NCBI RefSeq assembly: GCF_005503625.1
Contig: NZ_SCMX01000011.1
Span: 1-64,000 of the forward strand
Origin: Cupriavidus sp. 2SB
GTDB taxonomy: Bacteria; Pseudomonadota; Gammaproteobacteria; Burkholderiales; Burkholderiaceae
Direction of reading: 5' to 3'
DNA length: 64,000 nucleotides
Shown: positions 17,277 to 25,557 of the stretch, piece by piece
How positions within the stretch are numbered: the stretch's first letter is position 1
Layout of the letters: every line of letters begins with the position of its first letter
Position numbers and translations under genes: made by a program
The notes under the pieces: model-generated
The model's input: the letters and a program-made list of their open reading frames with translations, nothing else
The model's database searches: none
Told to the model about the DNA's origin: nothing

Positions 17277-17337
17277 CAACGGAAAAGGACATGGATCTGC
17301 CTGACTGCGGGATCCCGCACCCTACTATCGCAGGTGC

Positions 17338-17366
17338 TTGATTCCGAAACTGGCCTAGGATATCCT
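17338..17366 (+). promoter_or_regulatory. Promoter of the PRTRC operon
   Basis: TTGATT, 17-nt spacer, TATCCT. The -10 box lies 11 nt before the shared 5' element, as at the other promoter-bearing copies. Confidence 0.5.
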
Positions 17367-17371
17367 CACGG

Positions 17372-17417
17372 CACCTACCGCGTCCTAGACGCATCGACCC
17401 CGCACCTCCTGGTGCCA
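17372..17417 (+). promoter_or_regulatory. Shared 5' RNA element, copy 2 (PRTRC operon)
   Basis: GCGTC-CTA-GACGC (17380-17392) followed by ATCGACCCC, then a small CACC..GGTG hairpin. This is the first transcribed structure of the PRTRC operon. Confidence 0.7.
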
Positions 17418-17474
17418 GCTTCTGCAGTACGGTGGCCGGCCAGCATAGCCTGGTAGTCCAACCTTCTATCCCCT

Positions 17475-17527
17475 CGGGAACCATGTTCCCGGTGCGGCAA
17501 CGGGTTCCCCTATTCTCGCGAGAACCC
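17475..17527 (+). promoter_or_regulatory. Twin-hairpin leader of PRTRC parB
   Basis: Stem 1: CGGGAAC-CAT-GTTCCCG (17475-17491). Stem 2: GGGTTC (17502-17507) with GAACCC (17522-17527), 3 nt before the ATG. It fixes the start at 17531. Confidence 0.7.
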
Positions 17528-17530
17528 ACA

Positions 17531-19204
17531 ATGCAAAATCCTACCGTTGTTATTGGCAGCATCCGTCCTGGCCGCAACCCGCGCAAGTACTTCGATCCTG
17601 CCCAGATGGCCGAGCTGACCGAATCCGTCCGCGTAGACGGGGTCATCCAGCCCATCTTGATCCGTCCCATCGAGGATGATGAGCACGGCCACGAGTATGA
17701 GGTGGTAGCCGGCGAACGCCGGTATCGTGCTGCAATGGCGGCCCACGGCGACAGGTACGAGATGCCTGTCAACATCCAGGTGATGACCGATGCCGAAGCC
17801 GATCGTAAGGCGCTGATCGAGAACATCCAGCGTGCCGACATGGCTCCATCCGAGGAGGCCGTGCAAGCGTCGAAGATTGTCGGTCAACTGAACGGCGACC
17901 GCGACGAAGCGGCCCGCCAGCTTGGCTGGTCGCGCTCAACGCTCGACAAGCGCCTGGCGCTGATGAACTGCAGCGAATCCGTTCTGGAAGCGCTCAACAC
18001 CCGTACGATCCAGCTCGGCCATGCCGAACTGCTGGCCACGCTCGCCAAGGACAAGCAGGACAAGCTCCTGCCGGTCATCGTGAGCGAGAAAAAGCCCGTT
18101 GCGGAACTGAAGAAGACGATCGAGGCCGCCGCGTGCAGTCTCGAAGCCGCCATCTTTGACAAGACTGAGTGCGCGGCGTGCCCGCACAACTCGTCGTTGC
18201 AAACGGAGATGTTCAGCGAAGCCATTGCCACCGGCAACTGCACAAACCGCGCATGCTACGACGGCAAGCTCACCAGCAAGCTCGAAGGCATCGCCTATGG
18301 GCTCAAGGACGAGTATCCCATCGTGCGCATCATCCGGGTGGGTGACAACCACACCCGGATCCAGTTGAAGGTTGAAGGCCCGACTGGCGTGGGCGATGAA
18401 CAGGCGAAAGCCTGCCACGCGTGCCAGAACTTCGGCGCCGCCGTCAGTGGCCTGCCCGACTCGATGGGCAAGGTCTACAGTGGCCAGTGCTTCGATACCG
18501 TTTGCAACCAGAGCAAGGTTGCCGCGCGTATCAAGGCCGAGAAGGATGCCACCAAGGCGCCTGCAGCCAAACCGGCAGCAGGTGGCAAGGCGGCGCCTGC
18601 GAAGAAGGGCGACCAGTCCTCTGCTGCGGCCGAAAAGCCGGTGACGTCGATCAGCGAGAGTGAAAAGGTGAAGGGGTACCGCACCGCGCTCTGGCGCAAG
18701 GCACTGCGCAAGGAAGTTGCGCAGAACGCCGAACAGGCGAACTCGTACCTCCTGGCGGTTGCACTGAACGGGCTGGCGCGCAATATCGCCGGCGACGTGA
18801 TGGGCAAGTTTTTCGAGAAGCTGACCGAGCAGAAGTCGTCATCGTCGCTGCAGGGCTGCCTGACGGCCATCCACGCGCTGGATGACCAGAAGCGCCAGCA
18901 GCTGACGATCGGACTGACCGTTGCCGCTATCGATGGCGTGGAGGTAGGCAATCTCCGCGAACTGTGCCGGTATCACAAGCTGGATCTGCGCAACCACTGG
19001 AATCTCCAGCAAGCACAGGATTTCCTCGAAATGCTCACCAAGTCGGAGATGAAGGTTCTCGCCGACGAACTGGGTATCCGCAAGGCGCTCGGCGATGGTT
19101 TCGCCAAGCTATTCAACAAGTCGAAGCCCGAAGTCATCGCCGGCCTGCTGGCGGTGGAAGGTTTCGACTACACCGGAAAGCTGCCCAAGGTTCTGGGCTA
19201 CTGA
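17531..19204 (+). CDS. PRTRC system ParB family protein
   Basis: 557 residues. The N-terminal ParB/Srx domain contains VAGERRYRAAMA (box II, residues 61-68 GERRYRAA) followed by a helix-turn-helix (ARQLGWSRSTLDKRLAL). The middle carries cysteine pairs (CAACPHNSS, CTNRAC, CHACQNF) suggesting a zinc site, then an Ala/Lys/Pro linker and a helical C-terminal domain. This layout is specific to the ParB-like protein that heads PRTRC (ParB-Related, ThiF-Related) cassettes. No parA is present in the window, so a normal segregation role is uncertain. Confidence 0.9.
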   Translation: MQNPTVVIGSIRPGRNPRKYFDPAQMAELTESVRVDGVIQPILIRPIEDDEHGHEYEVVAGERRYRAAMAAHGDRYEMPVNIQVMTDAEADRKALIENIQRADMAPSEEAVQASKIVGQLNGDRDEAARQLGWSRSTLDKRLALMNCSESVLEALNTRTIQLGHAELLATLAKDKQDKLLPVIVSEKKPVAELKKTIEAAACSLEAAIFDKTECAACPHNSSLQTEMFSEAIATGNCTNRACYDGKLTSKLEGIAYGLKDEYPIVRIIRVGDNHTRIQLKVEGPTGVGDEQAKACHACQNFGAAVSGLPDSMGKVYSGQCFDTVCNQSKVAARIKAEKDATKAPAAKPAAGGKAAPAKKGDQSSAAAEKPVTSISESEKVKGYRTALWRKALRKEVAQNAEQANSYLLAVALNGLARNIAGDVMGKFFEKLTEQKSSSSLQGCLTAIHALDDQKRQQLTIGLTVAAIDGVEVGNLRELCRYHKLDLRNHWNLQQAQDFLEMLTKSEMKVLADELGIRKALGDGFAKLFNKSKPEVIAGLLAVEGFDYTGKLPKVLGY

Positions 19205-19224
19205 TCCACTCAACTCTCCATCTG

Positions 19225-19248
19225 CAGAGGGCGCCCAGGCGCCCTCTG
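19225..19248 (+). promoter_or_regulatory. Intercistronic hairpin between parB and PRTRC E
   Basis: Perfect 11-bp stem CAGAGGGCGCC-CA-GGCGCCCTCTG. No clear T-run follows, so it is more likely an RNA-stability or attenuation structure than a full terminator. Confidence 0.6.
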
Positions 19249-19275
19249 TCATTTCATTTCCCCAAAGGATTCAAC

Positions 19276-19722
19276 ATGTTCACTGAATTGATGCCGCTCG
19301 TTCGCGCGAGCGACAAGGTCGTTCTCACCCTCACAATGCAAGGCGACACGATGTCCGTCGTCGTGATGCCCGTCATCAAGGACGCTGCGGACCCCGCACT
19401 GACAAGGCCCCTGATGCTGTCGGCTACGCCGGCGGAAATGGATGCCGAATTCGCGGCGGCCGTCACCAGCGTGACCGAAGCCCATCGCTCGCTTGCCGAG
19501 CAGGCCGAGGCCACGAGGTCGATTCTCGATGCCGCCAAATCCACGCAATCGTCCAAGGCGACGAAAGCGCTGGCCAAGGCCGCATCGCCGTCGGCGCCCG
19601 ACACCACCAGTGATGGCGGTGATGCTGACGAGTCGGAAACCGGTGACGGCGCGCAAGTCGAGGCGAAAGCTGATACGAGCGCACCGGCGTCCACCGGTAC
19701 CGACCTCGCTTCCCTGTTGTAA
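19276..19722 (+). CDS. PRTRC system protein E
   Basis: 148 residues, beginning MFTELMPLVRASDKVVLTLT. The conserved N-terminal half (about 90 residues, with PLMLSATPAEMDAEFAAAV) is followed by an acidic, low-complexity C-terminal tail. It lies at the fixed PRTRC position between parB and protein C. Its biochemical role is unknown. RBS AAAGGA before the ATG. Confidence 0.85.
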   Translation: MFTELMPLVRASDKVVLTLTMQGDTMSVVVMPVIKDAADPALTRPLMLSATPAEMDAEFAAAVTSVTEAHRSLAEQAEATRSILDAAKSTQSSKATKALAKAASPSAPDTTSDGGDADESETGDGAQVEAKADTSAPASTGTDLASLL

Positions 19723-19734
19723 AGGAGAACCGAC

Positions 19735-19959
19735 ATGGCACTCGAAGTAACGCAACTCACCCGTGAGTTTTCCTACAACGGCATGACGCTTCCTGACGTG
19801 GGCCCGCAGTTCTCGCCCGACCAGGTGCGCGATGTCTATTCCGCTCAATACCCCGAGCTGACCACCGCCGCGGTGGACGGCCCGGAAGTGACGGGTGGTG
19901 TCGCTCGCTACACGTTCGTCCGCGCCGCCGGCGCAAAGGGCGCGCATGCGCAAATCTGA
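19735..19959 (+). CDS. PRTRC system protein C (predicted ubiquitin-like)
   Basis: 74 residues, with RBS AAGGAG 12 nt after the E stop. PRTRC C proteins are predicted to adopt a ubiquitin-like beta-grasp fold. Here EFSYNGMTLPDVGPQFSP and GGVARYTFVRAAGAKG fit that pattern. Family members end close to the GxKG segment. This copy has GAKG at residues 66-69 followed by five extra residues (AHAQI), which would have to be removed if the C-terminal glycine is used for conjugation. The JAB protein encoded downstream (PRTRC A) is the obvious candidate. Confidence 0.85.
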   Translation: MALEVTQLTREFSYNGMTLPDVGPQFSPDQVRDVYSAQYPELTTAAVDGPEVTGGVARYTFVRAAGAKGAHAQI

Positions 19960-20005
19960 CTTGATGAGAGCGCTGGCATCTGCCCAGTTCTCTTCCACTA
20001 CGAAG

Positions 20006-20028
20006 CCGCCCGAGAGGGCGGTTTTTTT
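20006..20028 (+). terminator. Rho-independent terminator within the PRTRC cluster
   Basis: CCGCCC-GAGA-GGGCGG followed by seven T. It would separate parB-E-C from F-B-A-ThiF unless partly read through. No promoter was seen between it and 20050. Confidence 0.8.
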
Positions 20029-20049
20029 ACATTCTGAGGAGACTCAACA

Positions 20050-21189
20050 ATGTTGTTCGACCCTCGGTCGTTTGTTCCAGCGGTCGATGCTGGACAACCC
20101 GCATGGACGCCTGCGCGACAGCATCCCGTTGCCAAACGTCGACCTGCCCATGATTTTCTGACGCTCCCTGCCATCCCGGAGGGAATCCCCAGCCGTGCGC
20201 TTCTGACCTTCGGAGACGAGGTCGAAGCGGTGGATTTGGCACGCGCCCAGTTCGCAACGGGCGTGCTACGTGCCAGTGACGTCGTCAATCCCACTGGAGC
20301 GGGTGATGCGTTCGCGCAGGCCATGTTCGCATGGCTCGCGGCGCGGATGCCAAGCTGCCGGCGGCTGAACTTCAGTTTCTCGCTCCTTGATATCGGCGCA
20401 GCGAGGGATCAACTGATGCAGTTCGGCTGGGATGATGAGGTGGATGCGCCGCTGTATCTGGCCATCGACATGCCTGGCGACGAGGCGTACTTCATCGGTG
20501 AGGCTCGCGCGAACGCGCTGCGGTCCGTGCATCCCCATCTGCTGTACACCGCCATGTCGCTGATCAACCTGGCGGGTGCGAAATCGTTGTTTCTCCGTAC
20601 GCCAGAGGTACTGCTCGACCTGTTCGCGCGGTGGCACTGGGAGTACGACTGCACCCTTGCCAACGACGACGACGCGCGCGAGTTCCTCAAGGAACAGTGC
20701 GGCCTGGATGAGGACGACATCGCGCGGTACCTGCCGTCCGCGGTTCGGCCGGAACTGGCGCCGGATGAGGTGCTCCCATCCTTCTGTCACGCATACCCGG
20801 AGTCGCGCAGACTCAGGGCCTTTGGTAGCCGGAAGCTCTACGAGCTGGCTCGCAGCCATCAAGGCTGGATCAAGGATCTGTGCGTGGCGTTGGCGGAGTT
20901 GAACCTGGCGGTAAAGCGCCAGGGTGACCGATCGGCTGTTTCGGGTTCCCAATGGGCCGAACCGGCCTATGCGGCGGCCACCCTTGCCTATATGCAGTCG
21001 GACTATGTCACGCAGGTGCTGGATGACCTCTATGACGGACTCAACTGCAACGGCGATGCAACGATGTTCCAGTGTTTTATTCCCATCGCGGACGAGCCAA
21101 AGGCGATTCGGCAACAGTTCAAGGATCTGAGCGGCATGCTCAAGATCATTGCGGCGCTGGATCGCGTACTCACACTTATTTCTGACTAG
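20050..21189 (+). CDS. PRTRC system protein F
   Basis: 379 residues. Mostly helical, with conserved-looking blocks CHAYPESRRLRAFGSRKLYE and ALAELNLAVKRQGDRSAVS and a C-terminal DYVTQVLDDLYDGLN. PRTRC F proteins are all-alpha proteins always found next to the ThiF/JAB/E2 genes. The enzymatic role is unknown. RBS GAGGAG before the ATG, 10 nt from protein B downstream. Confidence 0.85.
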   Translation: MLFDPRSFVPAVDAGQPAWTPARQHPVAKRRPAHDFLTLPAIPEGIPSRALLTFGDEVEAVDLARAQFATGVLRASDVVNPTGAGDAFAQAMFAWLAARMPSCRRLNFSFSLLDIGAARDQLMQFGWDDEVDAPLYLAIDMPGDEAYFIGEARANALRSVHPHLLYTAMSLINLAGAKSLFLRTPEVLLDLFARWHWEYDCTLANDDDAREFLKEQCGLDEDDIARYLPSAVRPELAPDEVLPSFCHAYPESRRLRAFGSRKLYELARSHQGWIKDLCVALAELNLAVKRQGDRSAVSGSQWAEPAYAAATLAYMQSDYVTQVLDDLYDGLNCNGDATMFQCFIPIADEPKAIRQQFKDLSGMLKIIAALDRVLTLISD

Positions 21190-21198
21190 GGGGGCCAC

Positions 21199-21918
21199 AT
21201 GGCCGAAATCCTGACCGCCTCGCGGTCGCATGAAGTGGCCCTCCAGGGGGCCATTTTGCTTTATGGGGAAGGGCCGGGGCAGTTTTCCTATGCCACCGCC
21301 CATCGCATCGAATCGGAAGCATCCGGGCGCCCGGTGATTGGCGCCGGTGTGCCACTGAATCGCATGGCATTGATCCACGCAGTCCGCGAGGTAGCAGAGC
21401 ACGCCCTTCCCAAGGGCGAGTTCCTGACACCCAACGTGCTTTCGATCAGCACGAGTGCGGTGACGTGGTGGTGTCCAGCCAAACGCCGTCGGGTGTTCTT
21501 CAAGTGCAAGGAGCTGGGTGAGCGTAGCGCCATCGTTGCGCACCCCGCGCTGGTCTTCCAGGCATCGCAATCCGGTTTCAAGGTCTTCGCCCTGAAAGGG
21601 GAAGAGCGCCCGGTACCGGAGAGCGTGTTGTTCGAACCGCCGTACTTCAACACGTGGGACCACGGCAAGATCTGCATCGGCTCAGCACACGTGCCAAAGC
21701 AGATCGACGTTGCCTCGATTAAGGGCTGGGAAGACGGGTTCTTCAACTCGGCATTCACCCATCCCAATCACGGCGGCAAGCGCGTCAAGTACGAGCGCGG
21801 CGCCTATGCCTTCTGGAAGGACATGCTGGACGGTCAGTTTCCTGACTTTCCCAAGCACGTCCTCGTTTCCATGAAATCCACGCTGGCCGATCTGATCGCC
21901 GGCAAACTGGAGAAGTAA
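21199..21918 (+). CDS. PRTRC system protein B (predicted E2-like conjugating enzyme)
   Basis: 239 residues. PPYFNTWDHGKICIG (about 149-163) mirrors the E2 active-site neighbourhood: a proline/asparagine-rich turn followed by a catalytic cysteine, here Cys159 in KICIG. Upstream, TWWCPAKRRRVFFK and PALVFQASQSGFKVFAL form the beta meander expected of an E2/UBC fold. Located between F and A in the standard PRTRC order and spaced 9 nt from F. A carrier role for the activated C protein is inferred from fold predictions, not demonstrated. Confidence 0.85.
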   Translation: MAEILTASRSHEVALQGAILLYGEGPGQFSYATAHRIESEASGRPVIGAGVPLNRMALIHAVREVAEHALPKGEFLTPNVLSISTSAVTWWCPAKRRRVFFKCKELGERSAIVAHPALVFQASQSGFKVFALKGEERPVPESVLFEPPYFNTWDHGKICIGSAHVPKQIDVASIKGWEDGFFNSAFTHPNHGGKRVKYERGAYAFWKDMLDGQFPDFPKHVLVSMKSTLADLIAGKLEK

Positions 21919-21919
21919 C

Positions 21920-22561
21920 ATGCATCCTGCTGACGCTGCCCTGCAGCAGTCTTTTCCGTCCGTGATGGTCCCGCGCTTCGGTGCGCTGGCCACTATGGAG
22001 CGGCCCGGCGAGCGCTTGCTCATCGCGGCCAACGGTGTTTTTCTGGAAATCGTGCGGCCCTGGCTGCGCGTCGTTCGTCGTCTCGGTGCCTTCCAGTACC
22101 GCACGGCGATCCCCTATGGCGAGGTGGCTGAAGCCACCGAACTGCGCTGTAGTCGAGTTCCCGCCGACCTGATCGGCGAGTTCGCTGCGATGGCGCGTGC
22201 TACGCACCCCAAGGAAACGGGCGCGTGGATTGTCTGGAATGCCGCAACGGCGGCATTCCGACTGGTCCCCGTGCAAATCCTGGAGCATAGTGGCGGGCAC
22301 CTCAAGTATGACCGTCCGTCGCTCCGAACTGGCGAGGTCCTGGTAGTCGACTGCCATTCGCATGGTTGCCATCCGGCGGGGTTTTCCCGAACGGACAACG
22401 CCGATGACCAGCACGACGTGAAGTTCGCGTTCGTGATGGGAAATTGCCAGGCCGCGGTGCCATCGCTGGCACTGCGTCTCTGCGCCAAAGGGATCTTTGA
22501 GAACGTGGAGAAGGTACCGGCTGAATGGTACGAGGCCGCGCGCGAGGAGGTCTTGGCATGA
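21920..22561 (+). CDS. PRTRC system protein A (JAB/MPN metalloprotease-like)
   Basis: 213 residues. A complete JAMM motif is visible: H146-S-H148, seven residues, S156, two residues, D159 (HSHGCHPAGFSRTD), preceded by the strand VLVVDC. This is the zinc site of JAB1/MPN+ isopeptidases, so the protein should cleave ubiquitin-like tails or conjugates. It starts 2 nt after the B stop and its own stop overlaps the ThiF ATG, indicating tight translational coupling. Confidence 0.88.
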   Translation: MHPADAALQQSFPSVMVPRFGALATMERPGERLLIAANGVFLEIVRPWLRVVRRLGAFQYRTAIPYGEVAEATELRCSRVPADLIGEFAAMARATHPKETGAWIVWNAATAAFRLVPVQILEHSGGHLKYDRPSLRTGEVLVVDCHSHGCHPAGFSRTDNADDQHDVKFAFVMGNCQAAVPSLALRLCAKGIFENVEKVPAEWYEAAREEVLA

Positions 22562-23361
22562 CCTTCGCACATCGCATTCCGCAGGAGATGACCACTCGCG
22601 CATGGGAAGTAGCGGTTGTGGGCGCTGGCGGTACCGGAAGCGCTTTGCTGCCAAACCTTGCGCGGCTGCATCACGCCATGCTGGAGCTTGGCCATCCTGG
22701 GGGTATTGACTGTACGGTCTACGATGACGATACCGTCAGCGAGACCAACGTCGGCCGCCAGGGGTTCTACCCGGTTGATGTGGGACAGCCCAAAGCGACG
22801 CTGATCGTGAACCGCCTGAACAACCTGATGGGTACGCGCTGGCAAGCGCAGACCCGCCGGATTGGAAGCGGCGACCGCTTCGCGTGCGACATGGTGATTG
22901 GTTGCGTCGACACACGGGGCGCTCGCAAGGCGATCCTCGGCGCGATGCAACGGGGTACCGGTGGCTACTATATCGACTGCGGCAACGAGTCTGATCGCGG
23001 CCAGGTGATTCTTGGGCAGGTGCGTGGCAAGGCAAAGGAACGGCTGCCCCACGTGGGCGACCTGTTTCCGGAGCTGCTGGACCCGAAAGGGGACAAGGCC
23101 GACACCGCGCCATCGTGCTCGATGGCGGAGGCGCTGCAGAAGCAGTCGCTGGTGATCAACTCGGTGATTGCAGTACAGGCGTACAACCTGTTGTGGACGT
23201 TGTTCCGCACGGGGACGCTCCAGTACTGCGGTGCGTTTGTAAATCTGGCGACGGGGCGTACAAGCCCGCTGCCGCTGGATCCGGGTGCATGGGAACGCTT
23301 CGGCTATAAGCTGGGTGAGACTAAGGCTCGTGCCAAACGCAAGACGCGCCAATCCGTTTGA
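22558..23361 (+). CDS. PRTRC system ThiF family protein (E1-like)
   Basis: Start at 22558 (ATGA overlap with protein A, RBS GAGGAGG), 267 residues. The nucleotide-binding loop VVGAGGTGSALL begins near residue 19. YDDDTVSETNVGRQGF carries the Asp and the N..RQ pair that contact ATP in E1/ThiF/MoeB enzymes. Cys187 in PSCSMAEALQ is at the place of the E1 catalytic cysteine. Expected to adenylate the C-terminus of protein C and pass it to protein B. Last gene before a strong terminator. Confidence 0.9.
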   Translation: MTFAHRIPQEMTTRAWEVAVVGAGGTGSALLPNLARLHHAMLELGHPGGIDCTVYDDDTVSETNVGRQGFYPVDVGQPKATLIVNRLNNLMGTRWQAQTRRIGSGDRFACDMVIGCVDTRGARKAILGAMQRGTGGYYIDCGNESDRGQVILGQVRGKAKERLPHVGDLFPELLDPKGDKADTAPSCSMAEALQKQSLVINSVIAVQAYNLLWTLFRTGTLQYCGAFVNLATGRTSPLPLDPGAWERFGYKLGETKARAKRKTRQSV

Positions 23362-23364
23362 ACA

Positions 23365-23399
23365 GCCACTCCCATTGCGGGAGTGGCTTTTTTCTTTTG
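23365..23399 (+). terminator. Rho-independent terminator of the PRTRC operon
   Basis: GCCACTCCC-ATTGC-GGGAGTGGC followed by TTTTTTCTTTT. Confidence 0.9.
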
Positions 23400-23407
23400 T
23401 GCGCTCG

Positions 23408-23437
23408 TTGCAGGACGGCAGGCCTGGCTGCTACTAT
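23408..23437 (+). promoter_or_regulatory. Promoter of leader element 3
   Basis: TTGCAG, 18-nt spacer, TACTAT, just after the PRTRC terminator. Confidence 0.55.
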
Positions 23438-23443
23438 TGCGCC

Positions 23444-23486
23444 ACACCTCGCGCTTCCGGCGCATCGACCCGTGGCACTAGGCCAC
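23444..23486 (+). promoter_or_regulatory. Shared 5' RNA element, copy 3 (23.45 kb)
   Basis: GCGC-TTCCG-GCGC (23451-23463) followed by ATCGACC, then hairpin GTGGC-ACTAG-GCCAC (23472-23486). About 12 nt after the -10 box. Confidence 0.65.
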
Positions 23487-23501
23487 ACATTTCATTATCC
23501 C

Positions 23502-23548
23502 GTTGGGGCACTTGCCCTGGCGGAGTGCTCCATCCTCTTCGGAGCACT
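23502..23548 (+). promoter_or_regulatory. Twin-hairpin leader with Shine-Dalgarno in stem
   Basis: Stem 1: GTTGGGG with CCCTGGC, using G-T pairs (23502-23521). Stem 2: AGTGCTCC (23524-23531) with GGAGCACT (23541-23548), hiding GGAG. Confidence 0.75.
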
Positions 23549-23550
23549 AC

Positions 23551-24273
23551 ATGAGCATTTCCACCCCTCAAGTCCCGGCCCAGTCGGCCTTTCGTCGCAT
23601 TTTCGTGACGGGCCCCTGGCTGTCTGCTGGCGTTATCGCTACTGGTTATTGGAACGGCAAGCCGTGGCACACGCTGACATATCCCATGTTTAGTCGTGCG
23701 GATGTGCAGCGGCTTTGCGAGCTGTTGCCGGATCTAACCTTCAGTGAGTCGCGCAATGCGGTGCGGCACGTCGAAGGAAGCCGTACCGAATGGTTTGACG
23801 CCGAACCCCACATCGTCGACGGAAAGCTGATGGATCTCTACGCCGTCGGTTTCGGTTGGGGATGGCAGTTGGCGCGTCACGATACCGTCCCTGCCATTCA
23901 CGGGCAGTCGTTGCACGTGATGGTCCGAACGGCGGCACTCGAATGGATGCAAGCTCTGGCAGACGAGGATCACGTTGCGCTGTGTGCGTATGCGTCCTTC
24001 CGGTTGTCCGGCTATATCGAACAGCGCCTGGACTGCCGTCGTCGGCTGGACCTGTCTCGGTTCGATGCCGTGCTGGCCATTGCAAGCCAGCGGCTTCCGT
24101 TGCCGGGAGCGGTTCGGATTGCTGTGCAGTCCAGCGAATGGATTGCCGTTGTCGACGCGCTCACGTATCTCGCCGATGGCGAGGGATTCAATGCGTTGCC
24201 GCAGCAAGCGCGGCGCGAGCGAATCATCGAAGCGATGCTGGACCAACTGGCCCGCGAAGTCGGCGGCGTCTGA
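23551..24273 (+). CDS. Hypothetical 240-residue protein
   Basis: Begins MSISTPQVPAQSAFRRIFV directly after its leader. Aromatic-rich N-terminal half (VIATGYWNGKPWHTLTYPMF; YAVGFGWGWQLA) and helical C-terminal half. No named family, no signal or membrane segment. First gene of the unit headed by the element at 23.45 kb. Confidence 0.55.
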   Translation: MSISTPQVPAQSAFRRIFVTGPWLSAGVIATGYWNGKPWHTLTYPMFSRADVQRLCELLPDLTFSESRNAVRHVEGSRTEWFDAEPHIVDGKLMDLYAVGFGWGWQLARHDTVPAIHGQSLHVMVRTAALEWMQALADEDHVALCAYASFRLSGYIEQRLDCRRRLDLSRFDAVLAIASQRLPLPGAVRIAVQSSEWIAVVDALTYLADGEGFNALPQQARRERIIEAMLDQLAREVGGV

Positions 24274-24293
24274 GTTTCTAACCTTCTCTTTCA

Positions 24294-24347
24294 CCCATCG
24301 CGGGCACATCCCGCTGGGGGAGTGCTCCGCCCATCTCTAGGAGCACT
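24294..24347 (+). promoter_or_regulatory. Twin-hairpin leader with Shine-Dalgarno in stem
   Basis: Stem 1: CCCA..GCGGG with CCCGCTGGG (24294-24318). Stem 2: AGTGCTCC (24321-24328) with GGAGCACT (24340-24347), the same stem-2 sequence as the preceding gene. Confidence 0.75.
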
Positions 24348-24350
24348 TTC

Positions 24351-24689
24351 ATGCCTCAGATCACTCTTTCCCGCACGCAGGTCGCATCGCTCGTCGCCTT
24401 CTGCGATGCGGCTGGTTCGGACCAGTTTTTCATCGCGAAGGACCACGGTGCGTATGTCGGCTACAGCACGGGTGCCACGCCCGATAAGCAGTGCCTGTTC
24501 TATTTCAAGGGCTGCAATCCTGCGAAGGACGCCGATTTCTATGAAAACGCGCGCCGCAGTTTCGGTGGCGATGACTTTGGTGAGCACTTGCCGCTGGTCG
24601 ACTTGCGCAAGGCGCTGGAAATCCCTGCGACTCAGAAGGTCCGCATCACCGTGAACGCAACGTCAATCCGCCTGGACTCGTTCGCCTGA
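24351..24689 (+). CDS. DUF3085-like protein
   Basis: 112 residues. The segment FYFKGCNPAKDADFYENAR followed by SFGGDDFGEHLPL matches the DUF3085 pattern (..GCNP...D.W/Y.....FGGDDG.E). The family is small, mostly on plasmids and integrative elements, and of unknown function. A conserved upstream RNA structure has been named after DUF3085 in comparative surveys. Whether it is the leader seen here needs a covariance-model search. Confidence 0.6.
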   Translation: MPQITLSRTQVASLVAFCDAAGSDQFFIAKDHGAYVGYSTGATPDKQCLFYFKGCNPAKDADFYENARRSFGGDDFGEHLPLVDLRKALEIPATQKVRITVNATSIRLDSFA

Positions 24690-24702
24690 CCCGCAATGCG
24701 AA

Positions 24703-24733
24703 ACGTGCCGCCTGGCCTTGTGAGGCGGCGCGT
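24703..24733 (+). promoter_or_regulatory. Intercistronic hairpin
   Basis: ACG.GCCGCC (24703-24712) pairs with GGCGGC.CGT (24724-24733). It lies 22 nt before the next ATG and could control translation of the membrane protein. Confidence 0.5.
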
Positions 24734-24755
24734 CTCCTTCCTCTTCTCTCCAACG

Positions 24756-25529
24756 ATGAACGCTAGAAAGTTTCTTCTCACAAATATTCGTCTCGCCGTT
24801 GGATTCTGCGGCGTTGCTTTGGCGTCGCGCGCCTTCCGATACTTCGAATACAAGGGCTACTACGCGGCGGATTGGCTAGCCATTCCACGGGAGCTCATGG
24901 CCTGCGGCGAGCATTTCCTTGCCGCCATCGGGTTTCCGGCCATGCTGGTAGCAATCAGCTGGTTTTTCTGGGGTGTTGTCCGCTCGCGCACAGTCGCTGT
25001 TGATTCTCAGGCGATGAGGCGTGTCGACGACTATGCGGCCGCCGCCTTGATTTTTGTGCAAGTCTTCGTGTACATGGGCTACGCGGCGTATTGGGAATTT
25101 GCCTCGCATGGGGCGGTCGGCGCGGTAACGGGCAAGCTGGCCAACCAGTTCGTCTTCGACGTCTACGGGTTGGCACAATACCTTGCCATCATGACTGCCA
25201 AGCGCGCATTTGCATTGACGCGGCAGCTCGGTCGCGAGGTTTCCGTTCCGGGCTTCCGGTTCTTCGGCGCTGATGCTGGAAGCTTGCGCGGTGCGACGGT
25301 CGCTGACCTCGCACGGTACCACGGTCGCTATCCGCGGCTCGGGCTGTACATCACCATGCATGACGATGAAAGTGGAGAACCGCTTCCGCGACTGGTATTC
25401 GTCTCGGGGGGCGAAGAGATTTTCAACCCCCTATGCGGTTCCCCGCTCTGGCTCCATGCAGACCCCGCTGCGGAGTACGGCATCTCACTCGTGGATGCCC
25501 TGGCAATCGCGCGCATCAATCGTTGCTGA
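24756..25529 (+). CDS. Hypothetical inner-membrane protein with C-terminal soluble domain
   Basis: I choose the ATG at 24756 (MNARKFLLTNIRLAVGFC), which follows the hairpin, giving 257 residues. Hydrophobic segments around residues 10-28, 50-75, 95-115 and 135-150 predict about four transmembrane helices. The last 80 residues (RYPRLGLYITMHDDESG, LPRLVFVSGGEE) look soluble. No family recognised. Confidence 0.5.
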   Translation: MNARKFLLTNIRLAVGFCGVALASRAFRYFEYKGYYAADWLAIPRELMACGEHFLAAIGFPAMLVAISWFFWGVVRSRTVAVDSQAMRRVDDYAAAALIFVQVFVYMGYAAYWEFASHGAVGAVTGKLANQFVFDVYGLAQYLAIMTAKRAFALTRQLGREVSVPGFRFFGADAGSLRGATVADLARYHGRYPRLGLYITMHDDESGEPLPRLVFVSGGEEIFNPLCGSPLWLHADPAAEYGISLVDALAIARINRC

Positions 25530-25551
25530 TTCCTGTAACGGCTGCTAAGAT
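25523..25551 (+). promoter_or_regulatory. Promoter of leader element 4
   Basis: TTGCTG, 17-nt spacer, TAAGAT, overlapping the end of the previous gene. Confidence 0.6.
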
Positions 25552-25557
25552 TCGTGC

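Noticed and set aside
20266-21663. Long minus-strand frame (465 codons) over PRTRC F and B
   Set aside because: High GC leaves long antisense frames; the plus-strand products match PRTRC families and order.
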